Source of the DNA: Candidatus Woesearchaeota archaeon
Lineage (GTDB): Archaea > Nanobdellota > Nanobdellia > Woesearchaeales > GW2011-AR4
Length of the DNA: 64,000 nucleotides
Direction of reading: 5' to 3'
NCBI GenBank assembly: GCA_016187465.1
Contig: JACPJQ010000003.1
Coordinates: 1 to 64,000, forward strand
The position numbers and the translations under genes are program-made. The notes beneath the pieces were generated by a model that was not told where the DNA came from, ran no database searches, and saw only the letters and a list, made by a program, of their open reading frames with translations. Of the stretch, positions 42,022-51,054 are shown piece after piece (the stretch's first letter is position 1; every line of letters starts with the position of its first letter).

Positions 42022-44478
42022 TCAAAAAAACCCTTCTAACTTCGTCTGCTCCTTCATCTCAAGAATATCCTCTTTTTTATAGCCCAAGACATTGAAAATC
42101 CTCTCAACTGCTGGGATAACCTGGTTATTGATATAGTAATCAGCGTCGTACTCGCCTTCCTTCACTTCTTCCGGAAGCTTTGAGCGGTTTCTTATTATGT
42201 CATTTCCCTGGGTCACAACGTACTTTATAATCGAGCCAGCCCCGATGGACTTTCCCCTGTTTATCAGCCTCTGCGCGACAGCAACATGGGGGCCTTTTGC
42301 AGCATAGTCCAGAATGTCTTTCTGAAGCTGCGTATGTATGACCACTTTTTCCATGGGCACTCTTTTGTTCCTCAGGTCGTTAACCACGCTCTTAACATAT
42401 TCAAGAGCTTTTTCTGTCGCATGCTCCCTTAGGATTATGTCCAAAACTTTCTCCTGGACATCTTTTGCAATCAGAGACCAGTTTCTCCTCACCGTCTCAA
42501 AGCCCTTGATTTTTAATGTTCCCTGCTCGGAGATCAAAGCATATTTTTTCTTTGCCCCAAAAGGGCCCATTTTGGCAGAAACAAAAATTCCGGCTGGGTA
42601 AAACCCCTCATATTCAAGCTCCATAAGCCCCGGCAATTCAAGATTTATTTCCTCCGCAAAAGATTCTGCGTCCTTTTTGGATTTGCCGTCAAGAGTTAAA
42701 AAAACCGAGTCAGTGTCGCTATAAAGGACAATAAACCCTTCTTTTTTTGCCTTATCAATGACTTTATGTATATAAAACCTGCCCCATGCTGTGATGCTTC
42801 TTGCGCATTCTATGCTGTACCATCTTGCGCCAAAGAATCCAAGATAGCCGTAAAACGAATTTGCCAGCAGCTTCAGGCTGGTCTGCCTCGCGTCAAGGAA
42901 TATGAATTTCTCATCCTGCTCTTCCTTTATTATTTCCTTTATCCGCATCCTCCTTGTGATAAGGTCTTCTATCAATATGGGAATGAACCCTTTTCTTTTG
43001 TCGCAGAACCAGTGCCTTTCGTTTTCGTCAGGAGCAGCCTTTGCAGTGTCCCTGCAGCAAGCGCAATCCATCGTGTCGGGCCCTATATTATGCGAGCTTA
43101 GGATTGTTGGGTACAGGCTTCTGAAGTCAAACACAACAATATCTTTGTACAATCCTGGCCTGGGCTCGTAAACAAAAGCGCCTTGGTAGGTATGGAGCCT
43201 TCTTTGCTGCACTTCATTATAATGCGGCTTATTTGGGGCAATCTCATTAAACTGGGGAGCCTGCTTCATTATGAACCATTCAACAAGCTGCGAGAAGCCC
43301 ATCCTGTTAACGTCATAAATCGGAATGCCCACAATCTTTACCAGCTCAATAATTGTTGGGAGCATCTTCACTGCCAGATTATATGTGAGAAGGGAGTCAT
43401 TAAGGTTGTATTCGCAGAATTTCTCAAGGTTCTCGTGATTATTATCCCAAATGTCCGGCAGCTCAGCCAGAGAGACGTCATGCTTTTTCTCTTCAAGCAG
43501 CTCCGATGCAACAGCATTCAGGTCATATGTCGTGGTTTCAAGCGTGTTTCCAATGATTTTTTTGATAAACTTGAATATGTCAAGATGTGTAATGCCGTTT
43601 ATGGAGATTGTTGTTTCCCTGCCGCTCTTCACCCTTAATTCGCTGTAGTCAAATCCTATGTCTAGCTTTATCTTGTGCTTGTCGGCCCTGGTCTTTATGT
43701 AGGGCAGGTCAAATCCGTCTGAGAAATAGCCAGTCAGTATGTCAGGCTTGTATTTTTCAATTGTTTCCTTGAATTTTTCGATGATATCTGACTCGCTTTC
43801 AACGAACTCTATGTAATCAATGTCTGTCCTGAACCTTTTCCATACAAAAACTTTCCTGAAGCCTTCGCCGTAAAAGGAAAGCATCAGTATCGGATTTTTC
43901 TCAGCATCTATGCTCATGTCAAACGGGCTGTAAGTCTCGATGTCAAACGCAAGGACTCTTGGGTTGTGCAGAGTGTCTGTGCTGAGCTGCTCGACTTTAT
44001 CCGCCTTGAAAACAGCTACCCTTGATTTCTGGGTTATGAACTCGCCTTCTGCCTGGTGCAGTACCAAAGGCGTTACATTCTTGTCTATGAAGTACCTTCT
44101 TACAAAAGGGATATCAAACTCATGGGTTGAATCAACAATCTCCCAGCCTTTTATGACTTCCCTGATTACAGGAACGCTGCCCGGAAGGTTTGTGTACACT
44201 TTTATTGCAGAAACCTCCTTTCCGAGAAACTTCTTTGCCACTGTCTCTGTTTTCGTTACAAAAGCAGCCTCATTTTCATTCTCAACCCTCAGTTTTTCCA
44301 GCTTTTCGCTTATACTGCTGCTGTCTTTTGGGATTACGTAAAAATAAGGCTCGAAATTGCTGTCAAGAATGCAGATTTGCTTTCCATCAGCCGTTCTTCC
44401 GTACAGGTTTATGACAGCCTTTCCGTCCTGCACCCTATAGGTCGCGTCCAATGGGAAAAACTGGATTTTCTCAGCCAT
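42022..44478 (-). CDS. polB: Family B DNA polymerase (replicative type)
   Basis: 818 residues, ATG at 44478. Exonuclease motif I is AFDIETYSP (about 177-183), II FSDGFDLPYIKTRAD; polymerase motifs are DFRSLYPTILSSHNIGPDT (about 452), KLLANSFYGYLG and YSDTDSVFLT (about 588), and the thumb has KYALISEQG and KGFETVRR. It also has a four-cysteine-like knuckle (CACCRDT...WFCDKRKG). All catalytic aspartates are present. Single-subunit archaeal PolB, slightly long; functions in chromosome replication. Confidence 0.97.
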   Translation of the reverse strand: MAEKIQFFPLDATYRVQDGKAVINLYGRTADGKQICILDSNFEPYFYVIPKDSSSISEKLEKLRVENENEAAFVTKTETVAKKFLGKEVSAIKVYTNLPGSVPVIREVIKGWEIVDSTHEFDIPFVRRYFIDKNVTPLVLHQAEGEFITQKSRVAVFKADKVEQLSTDTLHNPRVLAFDIETYSPFDMSIDAEKNPILMLSFYGEGFRKVFVWKRFRTDIDYIEFVESESDIIEKFKETIEKYKPDILTGYFSDGFDLPYIKTRADKHKIKLDIGFDYSELRVKSGRETTISINGITHLDIFKFIKKIIGNTLETTTYDLNAVASELLEEKKHDVSLAELPDIWDNNHENLEKFCEYNLNDSLLTYNLAVKMLPTIIELVKIVGIPIYDVNRMGFSQLVEWFIMKQAPQFNEIAPNKPHYNEVQQRRLHTYQGAFVYEPRPGLYKDIVVFDFRSLYPTILSSHNIGPDTMDCACCRDTAKAAPDENERHWFCDKRKGFIPILIEDLITRRMRIKEIIKEEQDEKFIFLDARQTSLKLLANSFYGYLGFFGARWYSIECARSITAWGRFYIHKVIDKAKKEGFIVLYSDTDSVFLTLDGKSKKDAESFAEEINLELPGLMELEYEGFYPAGIFVSAKMGPFGAKKKYALISEQGTLKIKGFETVRRNWSLIAKDVQEKVLDIILREHATEKALEYVKSVVNDLRNKRVPMEKVVIHTQLQKDILDYAAKGPHVAVAQRLINRGKSIGAGSIIKYVVTQGNDIIRNRSKLPEEVKEGEYDADYYINNQVIPAVERIFNVLGYKKEDILEMKEQTKLEGFF

Positions 44479-44586
44479 GCCAGACGAGAAGGCATTTTAG
44501 ATATATAAACGTGTTGGTGAATAAATGATATATTCAATTGTCGGCAGAAATGTTATTAGGAGGTCGGCTCGTTTTTCAAACGTAAA

Positions 44587-45711
44587 TTATTTTATTCGAA
44601 AATACATATTGCTTCGGCTTGTATATGTTCTTGCGCCTCTATCATGAGTCACTTTCCAAACATAAGTATTTTTGTTAAGGTCAAAGTCTCTTTGAGGTAC
44701 AGGAACTAAACATATATGAGCCTTGCCTTTAATGGAAATTGGATTAGTTACATCCAGTAAATACCATTGATAATCTAACCTCACTAGGTTACACACATGT
44801 GATTCTCCATCCATATTACACTTTAAAAGTCGGCTCGTAAGACCTAATGCTTGATTCAATACTTGAGTGAACAATGCTTGGTGTCTGCAGACTGCAGTTG
44901 GGTCAGGACTCTTGAATCTAACCAATGGTACTGAAACAGCACCGAAAAAACCACCACGGCGCTTATAGTCATAAGGTAAGTGCTTATAAACCCAATATGC
45001 TACTTTCATGACAATTTCCTTTTTGTCTACTAACCCTTTACTAAAAATTTCAAAAAACAGGTCTTCTGACTCGACAAACATATCCATTTTTGTCACTTCT
45101 ATTTTTTCCCTTCCACTTCTCATTTTTTCATCAATATTTGGGTCGGAGCCCATATCGCTGAGGTTGTCTGGAACATAAGTTGGAACATAATTGTAAACTT
45201 TATTGCCAGTACTTGGGAAAGCCTCTCTGTCAAGAATGCACATTAATTCAAAATAATCTCTAAGGTATCGGTGCAATCTGTCCAGCTTCTCGCTGGGGCT
45301 AAGATTACGACCAGTCATTATGCTTAACATATTCAATCTTAAATAAGCAAGCACGTCTTTTGGGTACCTGCGAAATTTTTGAACTAATCTATCAAATTCT
45401 TCATCCGTGCTTATAAGTTTTTGTAGAATCTTCTCACCCCCTTTGCCAATTGAGTATGAAATTACCGCTTTCTCGTCATCATTAAGAGCACCATAAGCTA
45501 GAACTCTTTGGTGCAAATTCAATTTCTTAATCTTTTGGTTTTTGCCTTTTTGAGCAGTGCAGATAATTTGTGCATTTCTAATTAGCACATCTACAGTAGC
45601 ACGAGTAATGCCAGCTTTAATAAGGTCCATTTTGAATGCATTTAGATTTTCGAGAAATAATTTTGGATTGGACTTTCCAGACAAAGCATTGTTAATAAAT
45701 GGATAACGCAA
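44587..45711 (-). CDS. Transglutaminase-like cysteine-protease-fold protein
   Basis: 374 residues starting at TTG 45711 (ATG at 45630 is the alternative); a TATA-like CTTTATAAGG at about 45724-45733 is near. The C-terminal half has the Cys-His-Asp order of transglutaminase-like domains: C275 in AVCRHQALFTQV, H305 in GESHVCNLVRLDY, D320 in WYLLDVTNP. The N-terminal 200 residues are helical and unassigned. No signal peptide, so it would act in the cytoplasm. Peptidase or amidase activity is inferred; the substrate is unknown. Confidence 0.72.
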   Translation of the reverse strand: MRYPFINNALSGKSNPKLFLENLNAFKMDLIKAGITRATVDVLIRNAQIICTAQKGKNQKIKKLNLHQRVLAYGALNDDEKAVISYSIGKGGEKILQKLISTDEEFDRLVQKFRRYPKDVLAYLRLNMLSIMTGRNLSPSEKLDRLHRYLRDYFELMCILDREAFPSTGNKVYNYVPTYVPDNLSDMGSDPNIDEKMRSGREKIEVTKMDMFVESEDLFFEIFSKGLVDKKEIVMKVAYWVYKHLPYDYKRRGGFFGAVSVPLVRFKSPDPTAVCRHQALFTQVLNQALGLTSRLLKCNMDGESHVCNLVRLDYQWYLLDVTNPISIKGKAHICLVPVPQRDFDLNKNTYVWKVTHDRGARTYTSRSNMYFRIK

Positions 45712-45777
45712 AAGAATTTGGGCTCTTTATAAGGAATGCCTATTTGTTCAAGCATGAACATGATTTAACGACACTAT

Positions 45778-46185
45778 TTATATATTTTCCTTAATTTTTT
45801 CCAGAAACTCCTTTGCTTTAATTATCTTAATTCCCTTAAATTCTTTCAAATCCAATAAATCAGGGTCTCCTGTAACAATATAATCAGCTTTTCCATCAAA
45901 AGCACATTGAATAATCTTGTTGTCTTTTTTGTCTCTTACAACATCAAATTTGCTTGTCACATCAACAATATGGCAATAAGTCATAAGAATATCAATCAAT
46001 TCCTGTATATTTTCTTCTGGAAACTTAAATTTATTTCTCAACTTATCAACAACCTCATCCAGAATTTCAGCAGATATAACAAGCTGATACTCTCCAAGAA
46101 TACCTCTTCTAACCACTTCATAAGGATTTCCTCTCCAGAATACTGATGAAATGATTATATTTGTATCTGGCAATACCCTAATCAT
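45778..46185 (-). CDS. PIN-domain ribonuclease, toxin of an AbrB/PIN pair
   Basis: 135 residues, ATG at 46185. RVLPDTNIIISSVFW opens a PIN domain of the COG1569 type; ILDEVVDKL, RDKKDNKIIQCAFDGKADYI and VTGDPDLLDL give the remaining acids. The gene overlaps its AbrB antitoxin by eight bases. The organisation predicts toxin neutralised by antitoxin; no target known. Confidence 0.88.
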   Translation of the reverse strand: MIRVLPDTNIIISSVFWRGNPYEVVRRGILGEYQLVISAEILDEVVDKLRNKFKFPEENIQELIDILMTYCHIVDVTSKFDVVRDKKDNKIIQCAFDGKADYIVTGDPDLLDLKEFKGIKIIKAKEFLEKIKENI

Positions 46186-46423
46186 CTTTTAGCACATCTT
46201 TTTCTTTTATTCCCTTTCTTGCAGCAAAAGTTCTGCCAAATTTAGCCAATTTTTCAAAATCTTTCACAGTTGGCAATTCTACTCTTTTAAAGATTATAGT
46301 ATCTCCTCTACCATATACTGCAAACTTTGTTCCAGATTCTATGCTCATCTGTTCTCGGATTTCCTGCGGTATAACAACCTGCCCTTTGGGAGAAGTTGTT
46401 GTTATCTGAACTTCTTTTTCCAT
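46178..46423 (-). CDS. AbrB-family antitoxin
   Basis: 81 residues, ATG at 46423. TTTSPKGQVVIPQEIREQMS is the AbrB/MazE-like swapped-hairpin motif; the C-terminal charged tail (VKDFEKLAKFGRTFAAR) would embrace the PIN toxin. It overlaps the toxin by eight bases on the same strand. The operon probably binds and represses its own promoter. Confidence 0.88.
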   Translation of the reverse strand: MEKEVQITTTSPKGQVVIPQEIREQMSIESGTKFAVYGRGDTIIFKRVELPTVKDFEKLAKFGRTFAARKGIKEKDVLKDD

Positions 46424-46610
46424 AATATATCACCTAGTAAAACTATTTTACTTTTGTACTTAAATACTTTTCGGTATTTAACGAGCTGACCCCCACTTTT
46501 TACTCTAGTGCCGACAACTTTGAGTTTTCCTTTCAGGACGCTGCACTAAAACTTGACCCTTCCAAGCATTCAGGGGGATGTAACATCCGCGGCATATGAT
46601 AAAAAGAAAT

Positions 46611-46620
46611 CTTTTTATAA
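46611..46620 (+). promoter_or_regulatory. TATA box of the surface-protein gene
   Basis: CTTTTTATAA is centred 26-27 bases before the ATG at 46642, so the message is probably leaderless. A small hairpin, GGATG-TAA-CATCC, lies at about 46576-46588. Confidence 0.55.
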
Positions 46621-46641
46621 CCACCATAGTTCGCTTTCTTA

Positions 46642-48843
46642 ATGAAAAGAGGGGTGGTAGTGTTAGCCTTGTTACTTCTAATTCCGTCAGCATATTCCAT
46701 TTCCATTAAAGAGCTTATATCCAGGTACAGCTTTTCAGCTTCTTCCCCTGAACTCGATGTGACTGGCTTTACAGACTCAATGATTGACAAAGACAATAAT
46801 GGAATCAACGACACTTTGGTTTTTGAATTGACAGCAAGCAATGGCAACGGGAATTATATTTTTGTAATAAATTTATTTGACAGTGGCGGAGTTATCACCA
46901 GTGAGGCAAATAAGACATTGAATTCAGGCACTAACAAAATAAACATAACGTTTGACTCAATTTTTCTCACCCAGGCACAGTTTAATTACAGCATTAAAAT
47001 ATACAGCTCAACCTACAGCCTTAAGTACAGGAAGGACAATATACAGACTCAAATTTACCGGAATTATGAAGGGAGATTTAAGATACTTGGTGTAAAAGAC
47101 TTCAAAGAAGGCAAAACACTGAAGATTAATCTGACCCTGAACTCCTCTGTTAATCTAACATCCGAATCAGCGTTATTCTTGGCGTACAACGGCTCTGTCA
47201 TCTTTTCCAAACAGAATATTTCAATAGCCGATTCTGTTCAGGACCTGGAATTTGATTTTGACAGCGAAGCAATAAAAGATACCCATTACACCGGCAGCTT
47301 CAATATAACCTCTTTCAGGCTAAATAAAAAGATATTCAAAATAAATTCCGCAACTGCATTCTACGATTTCAGGGATTTTGCCTCAGGCTCTTACATTTCA
47401 GGCTTTGCAGATACCGGAATTGACACAGACAATGACGGCAAATACGATTTGCTGCAAATCAATGCAGATGCGCAGATTATGGATGACGGCGATTATGATT
47501 TTTTAATCGCGTTATACGACTTATTTGACAATTTGGTGGAAACGAGGAACGTGTCCCAATCGCTCAGCGCCGGAGAGCGCACAATCAAGTTTAATATCAA
47601 CGGCTCAAAAATCTACGATAAAAAGCTCAATGGGCCCTTTATCGTAAAATACGCAGAGGTCCACCATAATGGCGCTTTGGAGGACAAAATAAATGATGCC
47701 TACGCGACATCATACTACAATTTCAATGATTTTGACAGCCCGAGCCTCCCTGATTTGAAAACAGAGATTATTGTATCTGACGGCTATCATTACGGCATAA
47801 ACAATGTGGCGGTAACATTCAATTTTAAAAATATCGGACTAAAGCGCGCTTTCAATGTTTTCACTGAAAGCTTTGACAACATCACGTTTTTTAAGAGCAG
47901 TGTATTCAATATATTGAATGCAGGTTCTGAGTCCTCTTATCAAGTCAATTTCACAGGTATTTCTGATTTTGAAATAAGCGCCATCGCTGATTTGGATGAT
48001 GTGGTGGAGGAATCTGATGAAAGCAATAATGCTGAAAAAATTGTAATTAGACTAAACAATAAGCCTGTTTTGGAGCCAGTAAGCAATATAACAGCAAATG
48101 AGAAGGACAAAATAATACTGGTTCTTTCAGCTTCAGACCCCAACGGGGATGCCCTTTCTTTCGCAATCAATTCAACCAAATTCTATTCGGGCGACAATGT
48201 CTTTCAATGGAATACCTCAAGCACAGACAGCGGGGATTACACATTCATGGCAACAGTTTCTGACGGCTTTCTCAGTGATTCAGCTATTTTTAATGTAGTT
48301 GTGAATGATATTACTGAAAACGACATGGACAATGACGGAATAGACGACAGCATTGACATGCTGATAGGGAACAAATCTTCTGTCAATACAGCTACCTTAA
48401 ACCTGTCAATACTTGTCAATGGCTCAAGCGACTTATTCCAGAAATTCAACAAAAGCTCAAATGTAGCCTTTCTGGACGGCAATTATAAAATAATGGAGTT
48501 TATGTTTGACTTTTCCGCTTACAGGCTTAACCTTACGAAAATAACAGCTGACAAGCAGCTGCCAAGCCAAAAAGGCTCGATGCTGGTCAGGGGTTTGGAT
48601 ATGCCAAACGGCTCTAAAAAAATAATGTATGTGGATAAATCTCTTAAATTCCTCAAGCAATTATGCATAAAAGACACTAAGGTGGCAAGCATCAGCAATA
48701 TCAGCAAAAAATGCAGCCGTAAGGACGAGGTAAAAATAACGTGCAACGGCAAATTCACGAAATCCTACAGGTGCACTTACAATTTAACCTCAAAAAAGTA
48801 CAGGGTTGAAGGCCTGAAAAACACAGGCATTGTTCAGATTTAG
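46642..48843 (+). CDS. Secreted cell-surface protein with calcium loops, CARDB and cadherin-like domains
   Basis: 733 residues, ATG at 46642. Signal peptide KRGVVVLALLLLIPSAYS. Two similar modules start with calcium-type loops (MIDKDNNGINDTLVF and GIDTDNDGKYDLLQI); then a CARDB domain (LPDLKTEIIVSDGYHYG, near 370-480), a cadherin-like domain (LSASDPNGDALSFAIN), another thrombospondin-like loop (DMDNDGIDDS), and a cysteine-bearing C-terminal part. Many NxS/T sequons. No C-terminal anchor. I infer an S-layer-associated or adhesion protein. It resembles in style the pair at 9.9-13.4 kb. Confidence 0.8.
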   Translation: MKRGVVVLALLLLIPSAYSISIKELISRYSFSASSPELDVTGFTDSMIDKDNNGINDTLVFELTASNGNGNYIFVINLFDSGGVITSEANKTLNSGTNKINITFDSIFLTQAQFNYSIKIYSSTYSLKYRKDNIQTQIYRNYEGRFKILGVKDFKEGKTLKINLTLNSSVNLTSESALFLAYNGSVIFSKQNISIADSVQDLEFDFDSEAIKDTHYTGSFNITSFRLNKKIFKINSATAFYDFRDFASGSYISGFADTGIDTDNDGKYDLLQINADAQIMDDGDYDFLIALYDLFDNLVETRNVSQSLSAGERTIKFNINGSKIYDKKLNGPFIVKYAEVHHNGALEDKINDAYATSYYNFNDFDSPSLPDLKTEIIVSDGYHYGINNVAVTFNFKNIGLKRAFNVFTESFDNITFFKSSVFNILNAGSESSYQVNFTGISDFEISAIADLDDVVEESDESNNAEKIVIRLNNKPVLEPVSNITANEKDKIILVLSASDPNGDALSFAINSTKFYSGDNVFQWNTSSTDSGDYTFMATVSDGFLSDSAIFNVVVNDITENDMDNDGIDDSIDMLIGNKSSVNTATLNLSILVNGSSDLFQKFNKSSNVAFLDGNYKIMEFMFDFSAYRLNLTKITADKQLPSQKGSMLVRGLDMPNGSKKIMYVDKSLKFLKQLCIKDTKVASISNISKKCSRKDEVKITCNGKFTKSYRCTYNLTSKKYRVEGLKNTGIVQI

Positions 48844-48910
48844 CCTTAAGTGTTTTATTTGATTATCTTGTCTTTGGCTTGCATATTGGGGTCCGTGTTA
48901 AAATAGTAAA

Positions 48911-48920
48911 GTTTATATAT
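48911..48920 (+). promoter_or_regulatory. TATA box of the MNT/HEPN operon
   Basis: GTTTATATAT is centred 27 bases before the ATG at 48943. This fixes the start at 48943 rather than at the in-frame ATG at 48922, which lies between the TATA box and the expected transcription start. Confidence 0.6.
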
Positions 48921-48942
48921 TATGTATGTTTCTAGAATACAC

Positions 48943-49551
48943 ATGGCTGTTAATAACATACAATTCACAAAGATTGAAATTCAGATAGCTAAATATCTGT
49001 TTAAGCATTATAAGGATAGGTACAACCCCAGGCAATTGGCCAGAATATTAAACATTAATCATGCCCATGCAAATAAATTATGCAATATCTTAGCAGACAA
49101 AAAACTGTTGACTAAAGAGGAAATCGGCAACTCAGTCTTTTTTTCTTATGAATATGATAACAAGCTGGCTATCAAATTTATGGAATATATGTTGAGTTTG
49201 GAAGAGAAAGAGTTTCCTAAATGGTTAAGTGTTTTATTCCATAGCCTGAAAAAATTCAAGGATAGCATTGAAATGGGGCTGGTTTTTGGCTCGTCTATAA
49301 AATCCAGAGATTTTAACGACATAGATGTTTTACTTGTGCATGATACTAAAAAATCCAGTGACATCAAAAAAATAAAGGATGAAATAAGAAAATCTGAATT
49401 AGTTGAAAAGCCAATAAGATATTTAGATATAGGTGAAAAGGATGTTCTGCTGAATAAAGAAGACAAGATTTTTTATAGTATACTCTCTGAAAGCCTTGTA
49501 TTCCATAATCCTGAAAAATATGTTGAGGTTGTCAGAAAATGCCGCAAATAG
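48943..49551 (+). CDS. MNT-type nucleotidyltransferase with winged-helix N-terminus (antitoxin)
   Basis: 202 residues from the ATG at 48943. YNPRQLARILNINHAHANKL is a winged-helix motif; GLVFGSSIKSRDFNDIDVLL the minimal nucleotidyltransferase with GS and DxD. MNT proteins AMPylate or otherwise neutralise a HEPN RNase. The next gene, overlapping by 13 bases, is HEPN-like. The winged helix could autoregulate the operon. Confidence 0.85.
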   Translation: MAVNNIQFTKIEIQIAKYLFKHYKDRYNPRQLARILNINHAHANKLCNILADKKLLTKEEIGNSVFFSYEYDNKLAIKFMEYMLSLEEKEFPKWLSVLFHSLKKFKDSIEMGLVFGSSIKSRDFNDIDVLLVHDTKKSSDIKKIKDEIRKSELVEKPIRYLDIGEKDVLLNKEDKIFYSILSESLVFHNPEKYVEVVRKCRK

Positions 49552-49958
49552 ATGAGCATTTGAAATGGTGTTTGAAAGATCCGAAAAGGCTGATAAAAAC
49601 AAAGCCCGATTCGGATTTGGCACAAAAGCACGTTAAGAAATCTGAATATAATTATGGCGTAGTGCAGACCCTTGAAAGGTTAAAGGTGTATGACTGGGCG
49701 TTTAATGTCGGCTTTTATGCGATTTATCACTGTTTTTTAGCTATCCTTGCAAAATACGGCTATGAATCAAGGAATCAGGCATGCACTATCACTGTCCTGC
49801 TTACTTTGATAAATGACAATAAACTGGATTTGGATAAAGATTTGGTTACTCAATTTGACACTCTTGACGTTGAAAAGAACATCACCAATCCTACTGTAAG
49901 GGAAAGCAGGGAACTTTCCACCTATGGGGTTCACTCCACATTGATTTACAGCAGCTAA
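49539..49958 (+). CDS. HEPN-domain protein, probably frameshifted at the 3' end
   Basis: 139 residues, ATG at 49539. The helix LAQKHVKKSEYNYGVVQTLE followed by DWAFNVGFYAIYHCFLAILA is HEPN. The C-terminus STLIYSS is odd, and one added base in the GGGG at 49925-49929 would instead continue as HIDLQQLKKIKELIIK and end at 50020, a normal HEPN final helix. So either a frameshift mutation (toxin lost) or a sequence error. Partner of the MNT gene it overlaps. Confidence 0.75.
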   Translation: MPQIDEHLKWCLKDPKRLIKTKPDSDLAQKHVKKSEYNYGVVQTLERLKVYDWAFNVGFYAIYHCFLAILAKYGYESRNQACTITVLLTLINDNKLDLDKDLVTQFDTLDVEKNITNPTVRESRELSTYGVHSTLIYSS

Positions 49959-50179
49959 AGAAAATAAAGGAATTAATAATAAAAGTGCAAAGAGAGACTA
50001 TACGGATATTGGGAGAATAAGCGAAATAGAATGAATTATAATCCAAATGACCGACCATTTAAAATTAAACTTTGGACTCATATTAGTAAATACCCCAAAT
50101 ATACATAAATTATATTTGAGTATATAAACATTTCAATTTTTTGAGTGTGCCCCTTCCGTAGTTTTATCGTTCGTGCCGA

Positions 50180-50794
50180 CTAATAACTGATTTTAACAAA
50201 CTTATTTTTTATAACTATATACCCAAGCCCAATAACCGAGCCGAGAAGATTCGCAATCAAATCCCACTGGATATCAAAGCGCTCAAACTGGCTGTTTTGG
50301 GGATTCAAGGCATTCGTCATGCCGAACATGCCCTGCGCTATCCCGAAGTACCTGCTTCCTATAAACTCAGTAACTTCATTCACCGCGCTAATGCCCTGTA
50401 CAATCAGCAATGCGGCAACCGCAATTCCAAGCTTTGAGAAAACCTTCCTTTTTTTGGATTTATGCGCGATAAAGCTGTACACAAGCATGCTGATGCCTGC
50501 TGTGCTTATGATGTGCAGCGCCTTGTCCCATCCAATTCCATTGTAGGAAAGCTCGTAAATCCCTACAGCGCCTGCAGTGTTGGAGATGAATCCAAGAGTG
50601 CTTACAAGAGCGCCTTCCCACGAAAAAATTATTTTTTTACGGAAATAGTAAGCAACACTCATCACAAAAATCCCGAAAGAAGCGTCAATCACGAATGTTG
50701 TATGGCGCCTGTAGGCTATGAAGCCCATTGCAGCTAATGTTATGATGCTGAGCACATAAATCCAGCTTAGCAGTTTATCTTCGCTTGCTTTCAT
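50180..50794 (-). CDS. DUF2238 (YjdF-like) membrane protein
   Basis: 204 residues, ATG at 50794. Six or so membrane helices (WIYVLSIITLAAMGFIAY, ASFGIFVMSVAYYF, SMLVYSFIAH, LGIAVAALLIVQGI). GWDKALHII, VNEVTEFIG and QWDLIANLLGSVI carry the acidic and histidine residues conserved in DUF2238, a family of unknown function. Located just before the tRNA-fragment boundary at 50890. Confidence 0.78.
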   Translation of the reverse strand: MKASEDKLLSWIYVLSIITLAAMGFIAYRRHTTFVIDASFGIFVMSVAYYFRKKIIFSWEGALVSTLGFISNTAGAVGIYELSYNGIGWDKALHIISTAGISMLVYSFIAHKSKKRKVFSKLGIAVAALLIVQGISAVNEVTEFIGSRYFGIAQGMFGMTNALNPQNSQFERFDIQWDLIANLLGSVIGLGYIVIKNKFVKISY

Positions 50795-50857
50795 GCGGCA
50801 GCGAAATTTATTTGAGTATAAATTAATTTCTTATTTGTCAATCAATATAAGGTATTT

Positions 50858-50866
50858 TTTTAAATA
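50858..50866 (+). promoter_or_regulatory. TATA box in front of the tRNA-Pro 5' fragment
   Basis: TTTTAAATA is centred 28 bases before the tRNA fragment at 50890. The intact tRNA gene has TTTAAAATA centred 29 bases before it (52447-52455), so both copies of the repeat have a promoter at the tRNA-like position. Confidence 0.5.
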
Positions 50867-50889
50867 GAGGGCGCATCCTGTCTGACTTC

Positions 50890-50910
50890 GGGGCTGTAGT
50901 ATAGCTAGGT
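50890..50910 (+). repeat. 21-base duplicate of the 5' end of tRNA-Pro
   Basis: An exact match to bases 52480-52500, i.e. acceptor strand and D-arm start GGGGCTGTAGTATAGC onward. The tRNA is not continued here. Distance between copies is 1590 bases. It reads as an attachment-site-like scar of an insertion. Confidence 0.85.
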
Positions 50911-50913
50911 TAT

Positions 50914-51051
50914 TTGAAGGCGAAAACTATATATACGTCGAATAAATATGCTTTTGAATGGGAAGCAGAATCAAAATGTAGTGAAGAAACTCCAAAAGAA
51001 TTGAAGAATAGGATAACTCCCTTAGATTGCACGGCTTTGGTTAAAAAATGA
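50914..51051 (+). pseudogene. Possible short coding remnant
   Basis: A frame open from 50905 with coding-like composition (YAFEWEAESKCSEETPKELK) ends at TGA 51049-51051; only TTG (50914) could start it, giving 45 residues. It may be the tail of a gene cut by the event that left the tRNA scar, or a tiny gene. No family recognised. Confidence 0.25.
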
Positions 51052-51054
51052 ATA

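Noticed and set aside
50890-50910. Half of a split tRNA gene
   Set aside because: Only 21 bases match and neither the anticodon arm nor a partner half follows; a complete tRNA-Pro exists at 52480.
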